From assembly GCA_004565275.1 (NCBI GenBank), contig SDOX01000096.1, positions 1-38,309 of the forward strand: a stretch of 38,309 nucleotides of DNA. The letters are read 5' to 3'. This DNA comes from Nannochloropsis salina CCMP1776 (Eukaryota > Sar > Eustigmatophyceae > Eustigmatales > Monodopsidaceae). The stretch's first letter is position 1. Each line of letters begins with the position of its first letter. Of the stretch, positions 29,824-38,309 are shown one piece after another. Below the pieces are notes generated by a model. That model searched no databases. It had not been told where the DNA came from and worked only from the letters and a program-made list of their open reading frames with translations. A program made the position numbers and the translations under genes.

Positions 29824-32264
29824 ATGGTAGGGCGTCAAGAAACGCAACCATTGGCATCCGTTCGATGCAATGGTAACAATCGACGCCGCCTCGCCCTCTA
29901 TTGCGTTCTTCTTCCTTCAGCATACGCATTTCCACTTCGATCGCAGCCAGCCGCGCAATTCTGTCTATCAACATCGCCCATGCTTACTGTGTCATGGATA
30001 TGCACTGTTTATCCCTCGGTTTCACTCAAATCGTGTGCCCGGTTGAGTAACTCTTTGCGCCGCTCTAAGGATGTCAGCGGCAGCAGTAGCAGTATCAGCA
30101 GCACCCAAACGAGTGACATACACAACGACTACCCGAAGAAACCCTACAACAATGGCAGTGCCGCCTTTGCCTACTTTGATGCAAGTAAGTCTATTTCTTA
30201 CACATCACGTTTTGCCGTGCGCGCTTTTTCCTAAATCCAATTATCATCCCGTCAAAATGCATTGTCCCTCCAGGTCAAGGAAACGTGCTGGTAACGGAGG
30301 AGGCAGATGGAAAGAGTTTGAAAGACGACGGCAAGGATGGGAATGGCACCACGAGGGGCCTCGCACCAGGTCAGGTTGCCCTCGCCGATGAAGTGTGCCT
30401 GCGGGTGATAGAGCTCATGCTACAGCCCGACGCCCGCCCGACGGAATGGTTGCTTCGAAAGGCGCTGCAGAGGGATGGCCAAGCGTTGGGTAATGGTGGA
30501 CGGGAAGTGGTGGGGAGGCGGTGCCTGGGGATCACGAGCCTGTTGGGTCGGTTGATGTACATCGGGAACGAGGCCCTGCGACAGCTGCGGGCGATGCAGG
30601 AACTGGCAGGCGGGGCGGAGGAAAGGAGGCAGGGGAGGGAGGAGGGGACGGTGACAGATAGAGTGGGACCGCCCGAGGACATGCCGCAAGAGGAGAAGAG
30701 AAGGGAGGGGATACGATGGCAGGAAGACGCCGGCTTTCCCGCCAACGAGTCGCGGAGGAGGCCGTTCGCCCTCCGCCCTCCACTCACAAGCCTCAGCCTG
30801 CCACTCTCCTCCCGAAACATGGCGCGCTTGCTTCTCGGGCAGTATATTTTGCATCATGAGCGTAGTCCTGACGGCATTGACGACCTTGGACGCGGTCTAT
30901 TCGATAGTGAACCAGCTCTTTTTGCTCTCCTCCTCTCCCTCCCCCCCCCCACCTCGCCCCTCCCCGACCCCGTGGCCGACGTCGTCGTCCACCCTGGCCT
31001 GCACGATGACAGCAAACATCACGCCCACGACGCAACGCCCGTGGTCCGCCCCTCCCCGTTCCAATATTTCAGCATCCCATGGCCCTCGGCACCGGGGAAG
31101 GCGCTTGCCGCCAAGGGCTCCCTCCCCCTCTGGCTGGCCGCGGCCTGGATCCGTCAATATGGATGGGAGGACGCTGCGGCTTTAACGGCGGCGGCGAACG
31201 CGCCGGGACCCGTGACCTTGAGGTGGAACATGCTTAGAGGGCGGGGGGAGGAGAGCTGGGTCACGGGTGGAAGAGAGGGGGAAAAGGAAGGAGTCGTTGT
31301 TATTCCAGGGAAAGGCGGGAGGAGGGAAGATGACCCCACCGTGAAGAACGGGCTCTCCCTCTTTCTCGATCGACTCGCCCAGGACGGTATCCGGGACGAG
31401 ACACCCTGCCCCTGGTCTCCAGTGGGCGTGCGGCTGATGCACGGACGGCCGCCACACGGCTTCTGGGGCCTGTCTGCCTGGAAGGAAGGCTGGTTCGAGG
31501 TTCAGGACGAGGGCTCGCAGCTGGTCGCGCTGGCGACGCGGGTGAAGAGGGGGGAGGAAGTACTGGACCTGTGTGCGGGCAACGGCGGGAAAACCTTGGC
31601 GATGGCGTCCTGGATCCTGAGGGACGGAAAAAAGGGAGGCAGTGAGGGGAGGCTGTGGGTGTATGATACGGAGCAGGCGCGGCTAAAACAATTGCTGGCG
31701 GGGGCAAGGAGGATGGGAGCGGAGAGGTTGGTCAGGGCAGTAGAGGATGAGGTGGCCTTGGAGGCACTGATGGGGAGGGAGGAAGACGGGCAGGGGAAAG
31801 GGAAGTGCGACGTGGTGCTTGTGGATGCGCCCTGCTCCTCAACGGGCGTGTTGCGGCGCCGACCTTCCCTCCGCTGGAACCTGAAGCCGGACGCCGCGCT
31901 CAACGCCCTCCCTGCCATCCAACGTCAGCTCCTGGTTCAGGCACAGCGATACGTGAAGGTGGGGGGAAGGCTCGTGTATGCGACGTGCTCCTTGCTCGAG
32001 GAGGAGAATGAGAAGGTAGTGGGTTGGTTTTTGGAGGAGTTTGGTTCGGGAGCGAGGGAGGGAGGACGAGAGGGAGGGCGTTATCGACCCCTGCCTTGGG
32101 CCGAAGAAGAGGAACCTTTGCGAGCGGCGGTGGAAGCTTATGGAAAAAGACAGGAACGGGCAAAAGGCATGATAAAGGAGCTGGCGCCCGGCATGTTGCT
32201 TTTGATGCCCCATGTACACGGCACAGACGGGTTCTTTATTGCGAGATTTGAACGGTACCGTTGA
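29824..32264 (+). CDS. RsmB/NSUN-type RNA (cytosine-5) methyltransferase, probably plastid-targeted
   Basis: SAM-dependent m5C methyltransferase; in bacteria RsmB methylates 16S rRNA C967. Exons: 29824-30184 and 30274-32264 (A|GT junction restores Ser), 783 residues. The proposed start gives a basic N-region, then the hydrophobic stretch LALYCVLLPSAYA followed by Phe-Pro-Leu-Arg: a signal peptide plus the Phe-led transit motif of heterokont plastid proteins. An N-terminal helical region (ALADEVCLRVIELMLQPDAR to LLGRLMYIGNEALRQL) may be a NusB-like domain. The catalytic part has WFEVQDEGSQLVA, SAM motif VLDLCAGNGGKTLAMA, VDAPCSSTGVLRRRPSLRW with a conserved Cys, and YATCSLLEEENEKVV with the nucleophile-type Cys, ending GTDGFFIARF. 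Both m5C cysteines are present. Long Gly/Arg-rich inserts enlarge it well beyond bacterial RsmB (about 430). Confidence 0.88.
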
Positions 32265-33430
32265 AGGAGAGGAATTGGATGGGTGTACAGGGTTGTCCAT
32301 CATGCACATAGACAAGATATCACTGATAGAATGTAACTGAGGATGTATCGTGGAGTCTAATAAAATAAAAAAGTACGATCCCTTGCTTGCCGCGCTCATG
32401 ATAAGCCTTGGGTTATCGATTTTTTCCACAATCTGTCGGAGGGCCCTCGGAGTGACCTGTATTTACCTTGCAACTTTATTTTATAATTGCTGATAATGGT
32501 AGCAATAACATTTTACTAAATCACTTGTTTTTGATTGGAAATACTTTGGCTTGACAAGACTCAGAAGAAATGCGGAGTTCAGAGCGAGCTTGCGATTGAG
32601 ATGGCGGGTTCAGACTAGAATTCCACTTTTTAAACAAGGAGGAAAAACGGTTTTCTGTAGATTAGCAATAACTAGAACTAAATGAACCTTGTGATTTATA
32701 TTGTTGTTCATTGGACGAATGTAAACGTCTTGCCCGACGTTTCCAGAACCCCGGTGCTCAAGTACTGCCCTTAACTCAGGCCTACCAGTCCGTACATTTG
32801 TAGGCCCGCGTGGTCAGGGATCCCATAACTCCATTAAAAGGTCGACAGCACATTGTTTCCATAAGCATGTCTAAGTAGATTGTACCTCTCCGCTCATAAA
32901 ACACGTTTCTTTTTCTACTTCGCCTTGAACTTCCTAGGCGATAAGAGAAAAGAGAAAAGAAAGAACATTTTAGGGGGGAAAGGCTTTTCCCCCGGAATCA
33001 CCGGATCAGCCGGAACGGCAATTGCCAAGTGAGATGCCAAACCACGGAAGGGGTTGAAAAAAGTCGCCTCAAATTACACCCTCAATTGTGTGCGTATGTG
33101 ACGAATGTCATTTTTATGCTGAGGCCGCCATCAGTTTTATAATATTTCCCCCCTATGAAATGAAAGGGAAGACCGAACGTCCATCCGACCTTCTCCAAGC
33201 GCATTGCTACGACTAGGTGCGATGGGAGGGGGACGGCCGAGGACTTGCTTCCTTGCCTACGGGCGTGCTTTTTCTCTCTTCAACCACAGAGAAAATTTAG
33301 AGCCTTATACACCACGGACAAAAAGATCGGTGGGATTAATTGACGTCCAGAACCATATAAGGGCACTCGAATCTTGTGAATTTTCAACCTCCTACCGTTC
33401 TGTTCAATATCACAACATCATAGGTACACA
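32265..33430. other. Intergenic: 3' side of the methyltransferase and MFS promoter side
   Basis: Markedly AT-rich. An AATAAAATAAAA stretch at about 32359-32370 could act as the methyltransferase polyadenylation signal. ORFs here are short and without motifs. No RNA gene or element is recognised. Confidence 0.5.
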
Positions 33431-35338
33431 ATGCAGGAGAATGGTGGGCCTGGAAATGTGAATGATAGTGTGAATAATGACGTTCCGGAGCGTGTCAACC
33501 ATCCGTTGGACCTGGCTGGGCACAAAAGCGAGTTGGGCCCTAGCCGTGAAGGCAATGGCGTTGAGCATAAGGCCGAACGACGGGATGACAAAGCTCTACA
33601 AAGAAGCCTAACGCTTCCCCACAGAATGCTGTCTCGGCAGTCTTCCAGCCAGTCATTTATGGTGCGACAGCTGGAAAATCTTCGCGCTCCGTCCTTGGGC
33701 CGCGTCGCCTTGTCCGGTGCCCCCAGTGACATCCCGGACGTGGGACTGATGCTGCCTCACGTGGATTTGGACGTGAAAACCGAGGAGGCCAAGATGCTGT
33801 GTATTCCAGGAACGAGATGGCATATGCTTCTGGTGGTCCTTGCTTGCAGTATTGCCTTTGGACCCTCCTTTTCTCGCTCCATCTTGAGCGCAGTGAGTGC
33901 GGACGTGATGCTTGCCTTTGGCATGACGAAAGCCACCTACGGAGCTCTGTCAGGTCTACCCGCCATCCCCAACATCTTTGCCTCCCCCATTGGTGGTGCC
34001 ATTGTCGACCGGCTGGGCGCGGATAAGAGTTGCGTCCTTTATTCGGGTATCACCGTCTTGGGCAGCATATGTCTGTCGACGGCCGTCTACATCCGTTCCG
34101 TCCATCTGCTCGCCGCCGCCCAGATCCTTCTCGGGATCGGGAGGGGCACGCTGGTCATTGCTCAGAAGGTGTTTCTCAAGCTGGCGGCGGACCCGAAGGA
34201 GACCTCCTTCCTCTTCGCCCTCTCCTTCTCCATCTCCCACGCTGGAATGTTCATGGCCTTCTTCCTCTCCCCCCTGATCGAGGACAACAGCCCCTACGGG
34301 TACCTGGCGAGCGTGTGGGCCAGCACGGGCATCACCGTGCTCTCCTTTCTCTGCACGATCCCCCTCCTGGGCAAGCTCAGACACATCCTCCCCTTGCTGA
34401 GGACCGAGGAGCAGGAGTCTTTCTTGGCGGACGAGGAGGAGGAGGAAGAGGACGGGAAAGCGGGAGAAGCAGAGGAAGGGGGGGGCGGCCCGACGGCGTC
34501 GTCGAGGTGGGACAGGCGAGAGGGAGGCTCGTGGGTGGAGCTGGTCGGCGCGGGCACCTTGCAACGGGTCATGAACGCGAGCAGAAGACAGGCGGGGGGC
34601 GCCTCCATGAGCGATCTGGCCAACCACCCGATCCCCTCCCCCTCCTGCTGGCAGACGGCCTATCAGTACTTCGAGGACCTGATCTCCATTCCCTTCTTCC
34701 TCCTGGTCCTCTGCATCGTCTGCTACTACATGGCCTTCGTCCCCCTGGAGACCTTCGCCGTCGACTACCTCAAGTCCGACCTCGGCTACAAGGCCTCCAC
34801 CGCCTCGCTCGGGGCCTCCCTGCTCATGCTCGGCTCTGTCTTCCTCGGGCCTTTCTTCGGCCTCCGCGTGGACATCGAGCTCTGGAAGAAGGGCGTGCCC
34901 GGACAATGGACGCGCCGCTTGTGTCCGCCGGGGGCGACGCAGGCGTGGGCTATGTTCCTGACGGGGACGGGCATCTTCACCGTCACGCTCGCTTCCACCA
35001 AGTGGCCGTGGGGCTTCGCCTTGGTCAGCGTCGGGTATGCCATGGCCTGCGCTGCGCTCTGGTCGTCGGTGCCGGAGGTGGTGAAAGCCCGGTCACTGGG
35101 CCTGGCCTTCGGGGTGATCCACGCCGTGATGGACGTCATGATCATGGTCACCGAGGTGGTGATAGGCCGGCTCTTGGATACTGGGCACACCTATGAATCC
35201 GCCGTGTGGCCCATGTTGGTCGGCTTCACGACGGCGGGTTTCCTCGCCACGCTCGCGCTGATGCACGTGTTGATGAAGCAAGTCAAATTGAACGCGGTCA
35301 TTGCGGCTCTGACGGATAACGAAAATTGGGACGAATAG
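33431..35338 (+). CDS. Major facilitator superfamily transporter, MFSD1-like
   Basis: Polytopic secondary transporter in one uninterrupted exon of 635 residues. The first 120 residues are hydrophilic and Ser/Arg-rich. The first helix is at about 130 (WHMLLVVLACSIAFGPSFSR). Then come helices 2-3 around the MFS motif A region, IGGAIVDRLGADKSC, helix 4 LLAAAQILLGIGRGTLVIAQ, and helices 5-6. An acidic, Glu- and Gly-rich central loop of about 100 residues separates the halves. The second half has YFEDLISIPFFLLVLCIVCY, LGASLLMLGSVFLGPFFGL, ALVSVGYAMACAALWS, GLAFGVIHAVMDVMIMV and a last helix near the C-terminus. The motif A region and the helix-4 Gly-x-Gly-Arg-Gly are reminiscent of MFSD1, a lysosomal transporter in animals. 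The substrate here is unknown. Codon use is GC-rich from about 34000 onward and more mixed at the N-terminus. Confidence 0.85.
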   Translation: MQENGGPGNVNDSVNNDVPERVNHPLDLAGHKSELGPSREGNGVEHKAERRDDKALQRSLTLPHRMLSRQSSSQSFMVRQLENLRAPSLGRVALSGAPSDIPDVGLMLPHVDLDVKTEEAKMLCIPGTRWHMLLVVLACSIAFGPSFSRSILSAVSADVMLAFGMTKATYGALSGLPAIPNIFASPIGGAIVDRLGADKSCVLYSGITVLGSICLSTAVYIRSVHLLAAAQILLGIGRGTLVIAQKVFLKLAADPKETSFLFALSFSISHAGMFMAFFLSPLIEDNSPYGYLASVWASTGITVLSFLCTIPLLGKLRHILPLLRTEEQESFLADEEEEEEDGKAGEAEEGGGGPTASSRWDRREGGSWVELVGAGTLQRVMNASRRQAGGASMSDLANHPIPSPSCWQTAYQYFEDLISIPFFLLVLCIVCYYMAFVPLETFAVDYLKSDLGYKASTASLGASLLMLGSVFLGPFFGLRVDIELWKKGVPGQWTRRLCPPGATQAWAMFLTGTGIFTVTLASTKWPWGFALVSVGYAMACAALWSSVPEVVKARSLGLAFGVIHAVMDVMIMVTEVVIGRLLDTGHTYESAVWPMLVGFTTAGFLATLALMHVLMKQVKLNAVIAALTDNENWDE

Positions 35339-35974
35339 CGCCTGGCCGTCTAGTTATGTCGAAAATTGGGGCCCAGACCTGTGCTAGCTTGCACACGTCC
35401 CAGGATCCGCCCTTTCTGAATGTAGTATGACATGCATGTGCAGTTAATTTCAAGGTGTCTTATAGGGGTACCGAGGTCTTGAAAGCGTGGGGGTGGTATT
35501 TTTACCCTTTGTGGCGGCTTTGAACGAGCAACACCGGGGTGCATGTAGATATGTTGACGGCTGCAATCAGCGGATATATTCATAAATTCATGATGTAGGT
35601 ACTCATCTACCGATTTTCCAGAATGCTCAAGTCGAGGACTATGTCATTGGTTTCGCGTTTCTATTTTGACCTCGCCGACATGTGCGCAATGACGAGTATA
35701 TTTTATATTCCGGCAACCATTTAAGCAAATTGATCACGTCGTAGTACAAGGATGCTTTCTAGATAGCTACGTACGTTTTTCCCATGAGAAAAGCAACGCA
35801 TCGCGGATAGACGTGGAAGAGATGGCGAGTCCTGCGTGGTGAAAGGTGGGAGCCCTCCTTACTGTGTCCGCTTTCCCCGTGGTGCATCTCACCGATGCTA
35901 TTGGCTAAGCTTACATTGGTACTCAGTTACTACAGGCTGGCTGTCGTCGCAAGAATGCATACAGTTGGGTCGCA
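35339..35974. other. Intergenic: MFS 3' side and oxidoreductase promoter side
   Basis: AT-rich spacer between two plus-strand genes. No ORF with a motif, RNA or repeat is seen. Confidence 0.5.
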
Positions 35975-37522
35975 ATGAGATCGGGTTTGCTCCTCCATCC
36001 CCTGAGCGCTACTGCCGCCACCACGGCCCCCTTCCTACGCAGCCCAAGAATCACGGCGACGTTTGCGACGCTGACACGTGCGAACTCGCTACCGCGCATG
36101 GCTTCGTCCGCTTCTTTTTCGATAGAGAATGACGGTGGCAACACTGCCCCCAAAGTCGCGATTATTGGAGCGGGCATCGCGGGACTTACTTGCGCCCGTA
36201 CGCTCCTAACCTCCTGCCCTACTGCTCGTGTCTCGCTCTTCGAAAAGAGTACCAGCCACGGTCGATGCGCCACACGGACCGTCCCTGGGATCGGCAGCTT
36301 TGATCATGGGGCCCCGCATTTCTCAGCTTTAAGCCCTGCCTTTCGCGAGCAGGTCCAGACTTGGCGGGAAGCAGGCTTGGTAGTGCCCCTCTCACCTTTC
36401 ACCTCGTCTTCCGACTCGACCTCGGCGGCGGCAACAGCCCGTTATGTTGTGCACCCCAGCATGCGCACCCTTCCTACGCATCTCGCGGAAGGACTCGCCG
36501 TACATCGGCCTCTTTTGATCACCAAACTTGAGTACGTTCGGAAGGCGCAAGGACAGGATGCCAGCCAGGAGCAGTCCGCCCCCTCCTCTCCTCCCGGTCA
36601 TCAGGGCGGATGGGCCCTCCACCACGACCAGGGCACTGTCCCAGAAGTCTTTGATGCCGTCGTGGTCGCGGTCCCCGCGGAGCAAAGCTGCGCCCTCTTG
36701 TCGCCCGTCTCCCCTGCCCTGACCTCCCTACTCGCACCGGTTCGGAGCCGTCCTTGCCTGAGCGTGCTTGTGGCCTGGGATGGGCCTACAGGCGCCCCTT
36801 GGAGCGAGTGGACGGCCGACATGGATGGCGAAGACGGGTGCGTGGGAGGTGACAGCCATGGTGCGAGTGTCTGGGCCCGGTCTGGCGTTCAACCTGTGCC
36901 TCCAGGTTCACTCCCTCCTCTTTCCCTAGACCATTCGAGACTGTCGCCCCTCCTCTTCCCTCCGACCGACTTCCTCTCTCTTTCCCGCATCATATGCACT
37001 ATCCCTTATTCCGAACCTCCTTCCCCCCCCTCTGCCCTTCGTACCCCTCTCAGCATCCTAGCCAGCGCCCGCCGCGATGACTTGAAGACAGCAGGGCGGC
37101 CAGGGAGGGAGGGAGGGAGGGAGGGAGAGAGGGTAGGTGAATTGTGGGTGTTTCATACCACACCTGAGTACTCAGCCCGTTACATCCAGACCGAGCCCTT
37201 CCCCCGGGAAAAAGTCGTGTCCGATGTGTTGCGCTCTTTTTCGGGGAAATTCGGGAGCGGCGAAGAAGGTGGCGGCACGCGACAGGGAGGGGGGAGGAAA
37301 CCGGCTTACGTCGCCGTCCAGCGTTGGTTGTACTCGCAAACGGACAATCCGGCCAGGCCCTCGTACGGATGGGAAGAGGGTGTGCGGCTGGGAGCTTGCG
37401 GGGACGGGTGGGAGGGCGGGAGGGATGGGGGGGAGGGAGCAGAGGGCGTGGAGCGGGCGTGGTTGAGTGGGAAGGGGTTGGGGGAGAGGATCGCCGCCTC
37501 CTTCACGAGGAAGAAACGCTAA
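35975..37522 (+). CDS. Renalase-like FAD/NAD(P)-dependent oxidoreductase (COG3380 type), with likely organelle presequence
   Basis: Single exon, 515 residues. The first 45 residues are rich in Ala, Ser, Thr, Arg and Leu with no acids (MRSGLLLHPLSATAATTAPF), like a mitochondrial or plastid-type presequence; a second ATG at MASSASF could give a shorter form. The FAD motif follows as KVAIIGAGIAGLTCARTLL, then VSLFEKSTSHGRCATRT, FDHGAPHFSA and FREQVQTWREAGLVVPL. This is the family order, with the usual Gly-Gly-Arg represented by His-Gly-Arg. The C-terminus has VQRWLYSQTDNPARPSYGW, RLGACGDGW and ERAWLSGKGLGERIAAS, the conserved FAD-closing end. The middle contains Ser/Pro- and Arg/Gly-rich inserts. 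Bacterial and plant relatives and renalase oxidise nicotinamide-type substrates; the substrate here is not known. Confidence 0.85.
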   Translation: MRSGLLLHPLSATAATTAPFLRSPRITATFATLTRANSLPRMASSASFSIENDGGNTAPKVAIIGAGIAGLTCARTLLTSCPTARVSLFEKSTSHGRCATRTVPGIGSFDHGAPHFSALSPAFREQVQTWREAGLVVPLSPFTSSSDSTSAAATARYVVHPSMRTLPTHLAEGLAVHRPLLITKLEYVRKAQGQDASQEQSAPSSPPGHQGGWALHHDQGTVPEVFDAVVVAVPAEQSCALLSPVSPALTSLLAPVRSRPCLSVLVAWDGPTGAPWSEWTADMDGEDGCVGGDSHGASVWARSGVQPVPPGSLPPLSLDHSRLSPLLFPPTDFLSLSRIICTIPYSEPPSPPSALRTPLSILASARRDDLKTAGRPGREGGREGERVGELWVFHTTPEYSARYIQTEPFPREKVVSDVLRSFSGKFGSGEEGGGTRQGGGRKPAYVAVQRWLYSQTDNPARPSYGWEEGVRLGACGDGWEGGRDGGEGAEGVERAWLSGKGLGERIAASFTRKKR

Positions 37523-37807
37523 CGAGCGCAAGCGGATGGAGGGAAGAGAATCACAGGGGAGGTGTCGAGGTGCGATGGAGAAGTGGACTTTCAGTCGCAA
37601 CTTTTGAATCAAAGAGGGCTCAACAACCCTTCTCCCCCGTGCGACATTGGCTTAAAAACTTCCCCACGCCTAAGGAAGATTTCGACAAAATTTCGAACAT
37701 GCATCGATCTCTGCATGACTTTGATTTCTCCGAATTGCTGACGACCCTCCTCTGCCCCCCGCCCTCCCTCCTCACACGGTGAGCCCCTCCCTCGCCACGC
37801 TTAGCCG
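37523..37807. other. Convergent 3' ends of the oxidoreductase and ABC transporter genes
   Basis: 285 bases between the stop of a plus gene and the stop of a minus gene; both 3' UTRs should lie here. No further feature is seen. Confidence 0.5.
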
Positions 37808-38309
37808 TCACCTGTGCGGCCCCTCCAAATCTATCACTCGGTCGTGCAGCCCCACTAGACTCGCCCGGTGCCCTGTCGAGACCACAGTGACCCGCCTCCC
37901 TCCCTCCCTCCCCCTCCCCTCTCCCCACCCCCTTCGCAGTAGCTCGTACACTCGTCGCTCCATGCTCTCCTCCACCGCGGAAGTGGCTTCGTCGAGGAAG
38001 AGGAGGCGGGGCTGGTGGTAGAGAGCACGGGCCAGACAGAGCCGCTGCGCTTCCCCTCGCGACAGCCGGTTAGGCCAATCCCCTGTGACGGCGCGGAGGG
38101 ACGAGGGCGGGGGCCCCGGGGAGAGGACGGGGGCAGGCAGGGCGGGAAAGAGGGAGGGGCGGCGTGGGCGCACAGGTGCTGCAGCCCTAAGGTCCCCAAT
38201 GCCTCCCAGGCCCTCGCTTCGTCCGGCCCGCCCTCCCCCGCGCCCTCCCCCGCGCCCTCCCCCTCGCCTTCAATCGGTGTCGGGTACACGACTTGGCTGA
38301 GGAGGGGGC
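37808..38309 (-). CDS. ABC transporter, C-terminal nucleotide-binding end (ABCD/YddA-like), partial
   Basis: ATP-driven transporter; only the end of the ATPase domain is in the window and the rest lies beyond the right edge. The frame ending at 37808 reads GDWPNRLSRGEAQRLCLARA (signature motif, with Ser-Arg in place of Ser-Gly), RLLFLDEATSAVEE (Walker B and D-loop) and VTVVSTGHRASLVGLHDRVI (H-loop), then stops. Trp just before the signature and the STGHR H-loop are typical of ABCD peroxisomal or bacterial YddA/SbmA-type half transporters. Upstream, another frame reads PLLSQVVYPTP, a Gly/Glu repeat made of 12-base units (about 38225-38265) and AWEALGTLGLQHLC. This fits the segment expected before the signature, so the two frames belong together; a short intron or an indel between about 38100 and 38175 must separate them. 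Confidence 0.82.

Overview
The window looks like nuclear DNA of a photosynthetic stramenopile, most likely a eustigmatophyte close to Nannochloropsis/Microchloropsis. Three sequence facts support this: a light-harvesting protein with a heterokont presequence (signal peptide ending in a Phe-Val-Ala-Pro site), compact GC-rich genes with short GT-AG introns, and very abundant GGGA/TCCC repeats, many of them inside introns. The genus is inference.

Layout, left to right. (1) 1-1612, minus: the first four coding exons of a eukaryotic multidomain acetyl-CoA carboxylase, cut by the left edge. (2) 2622-5032, minus: an SNM1A/PSO2-type DNA cross-link repair nuclease with a C-terminal tail carrying a ubiquitin-binding-type zinc finger and a PCNA-box-like terminus. 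(3) 5784-6746, minus: a Qc-SNARE, head-to-head with (4) 7189-8435, plus: a six-exon Cu/Zn-superoxide-dismutase-like gene. (5) 8810-9330: fossil Ty3/Gypsy reverse-transcriptase fragments on both strands. (6) 10690-11707, plus: a MINDY-type deubiquitinase that lacks the middle of its catalytic domain. (7) 12137-14539, minus: a membrane-anchored short-chain dehydrogenase. (8) 15627-16458, minus: the light-harvesting protein. (9) 17688-18470, minus: a small membrane protein I do not recognise. (10) about 19600-21746, minus: an F-box-like protein. (11) 22532-23011, minus: a stand-alone MIT-domain protein. (12) 23607-26013, minus: a ubiquitin-specific protease. (13) 27014-29029, plus: a Tudor-knot/chromo-barrel plus ankyrin protein. 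(14) 29824-32264, plus: an RsmB/NSUN-type RNA m5C methyltransferase with a plastid-type presequence. (15) 33431-35338, plus: an MFS transporter. (16) 35975-37522, plus: a renalase-like FAD oxidoreductase. (17) 37808-38309, minus: the C-terminal end of an ABC transporter cut by the right edge.

No operon-like logic joins these genes. They are ordinary eukaryotic genes on both strands. Ubiquitin biology does recur: the zinc finger on SNM1, the MINDY and USP deubiquitinases, the F-box protein and the MIT protein all lie within about 23 kb. In four genes (SNM1, MINDY, SDR, USP) the coding frame changes exactly at or beside a mononucleotide run of 7-13 bases. Sequencing or assembly error is a likelier explanation than four pseudogenes.

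The most interesting points are the rearranged domain order of the SNM1 nuclease, the SOD-like protein that has lost two metal-binding histidines and both disulfide cysteines, the SNARE with His in place of the zero-layer Gln, the MINDY gene without its middle, and introns with purine repeats at the donor end and complementary pyrimidine repeats at the acceptor end.
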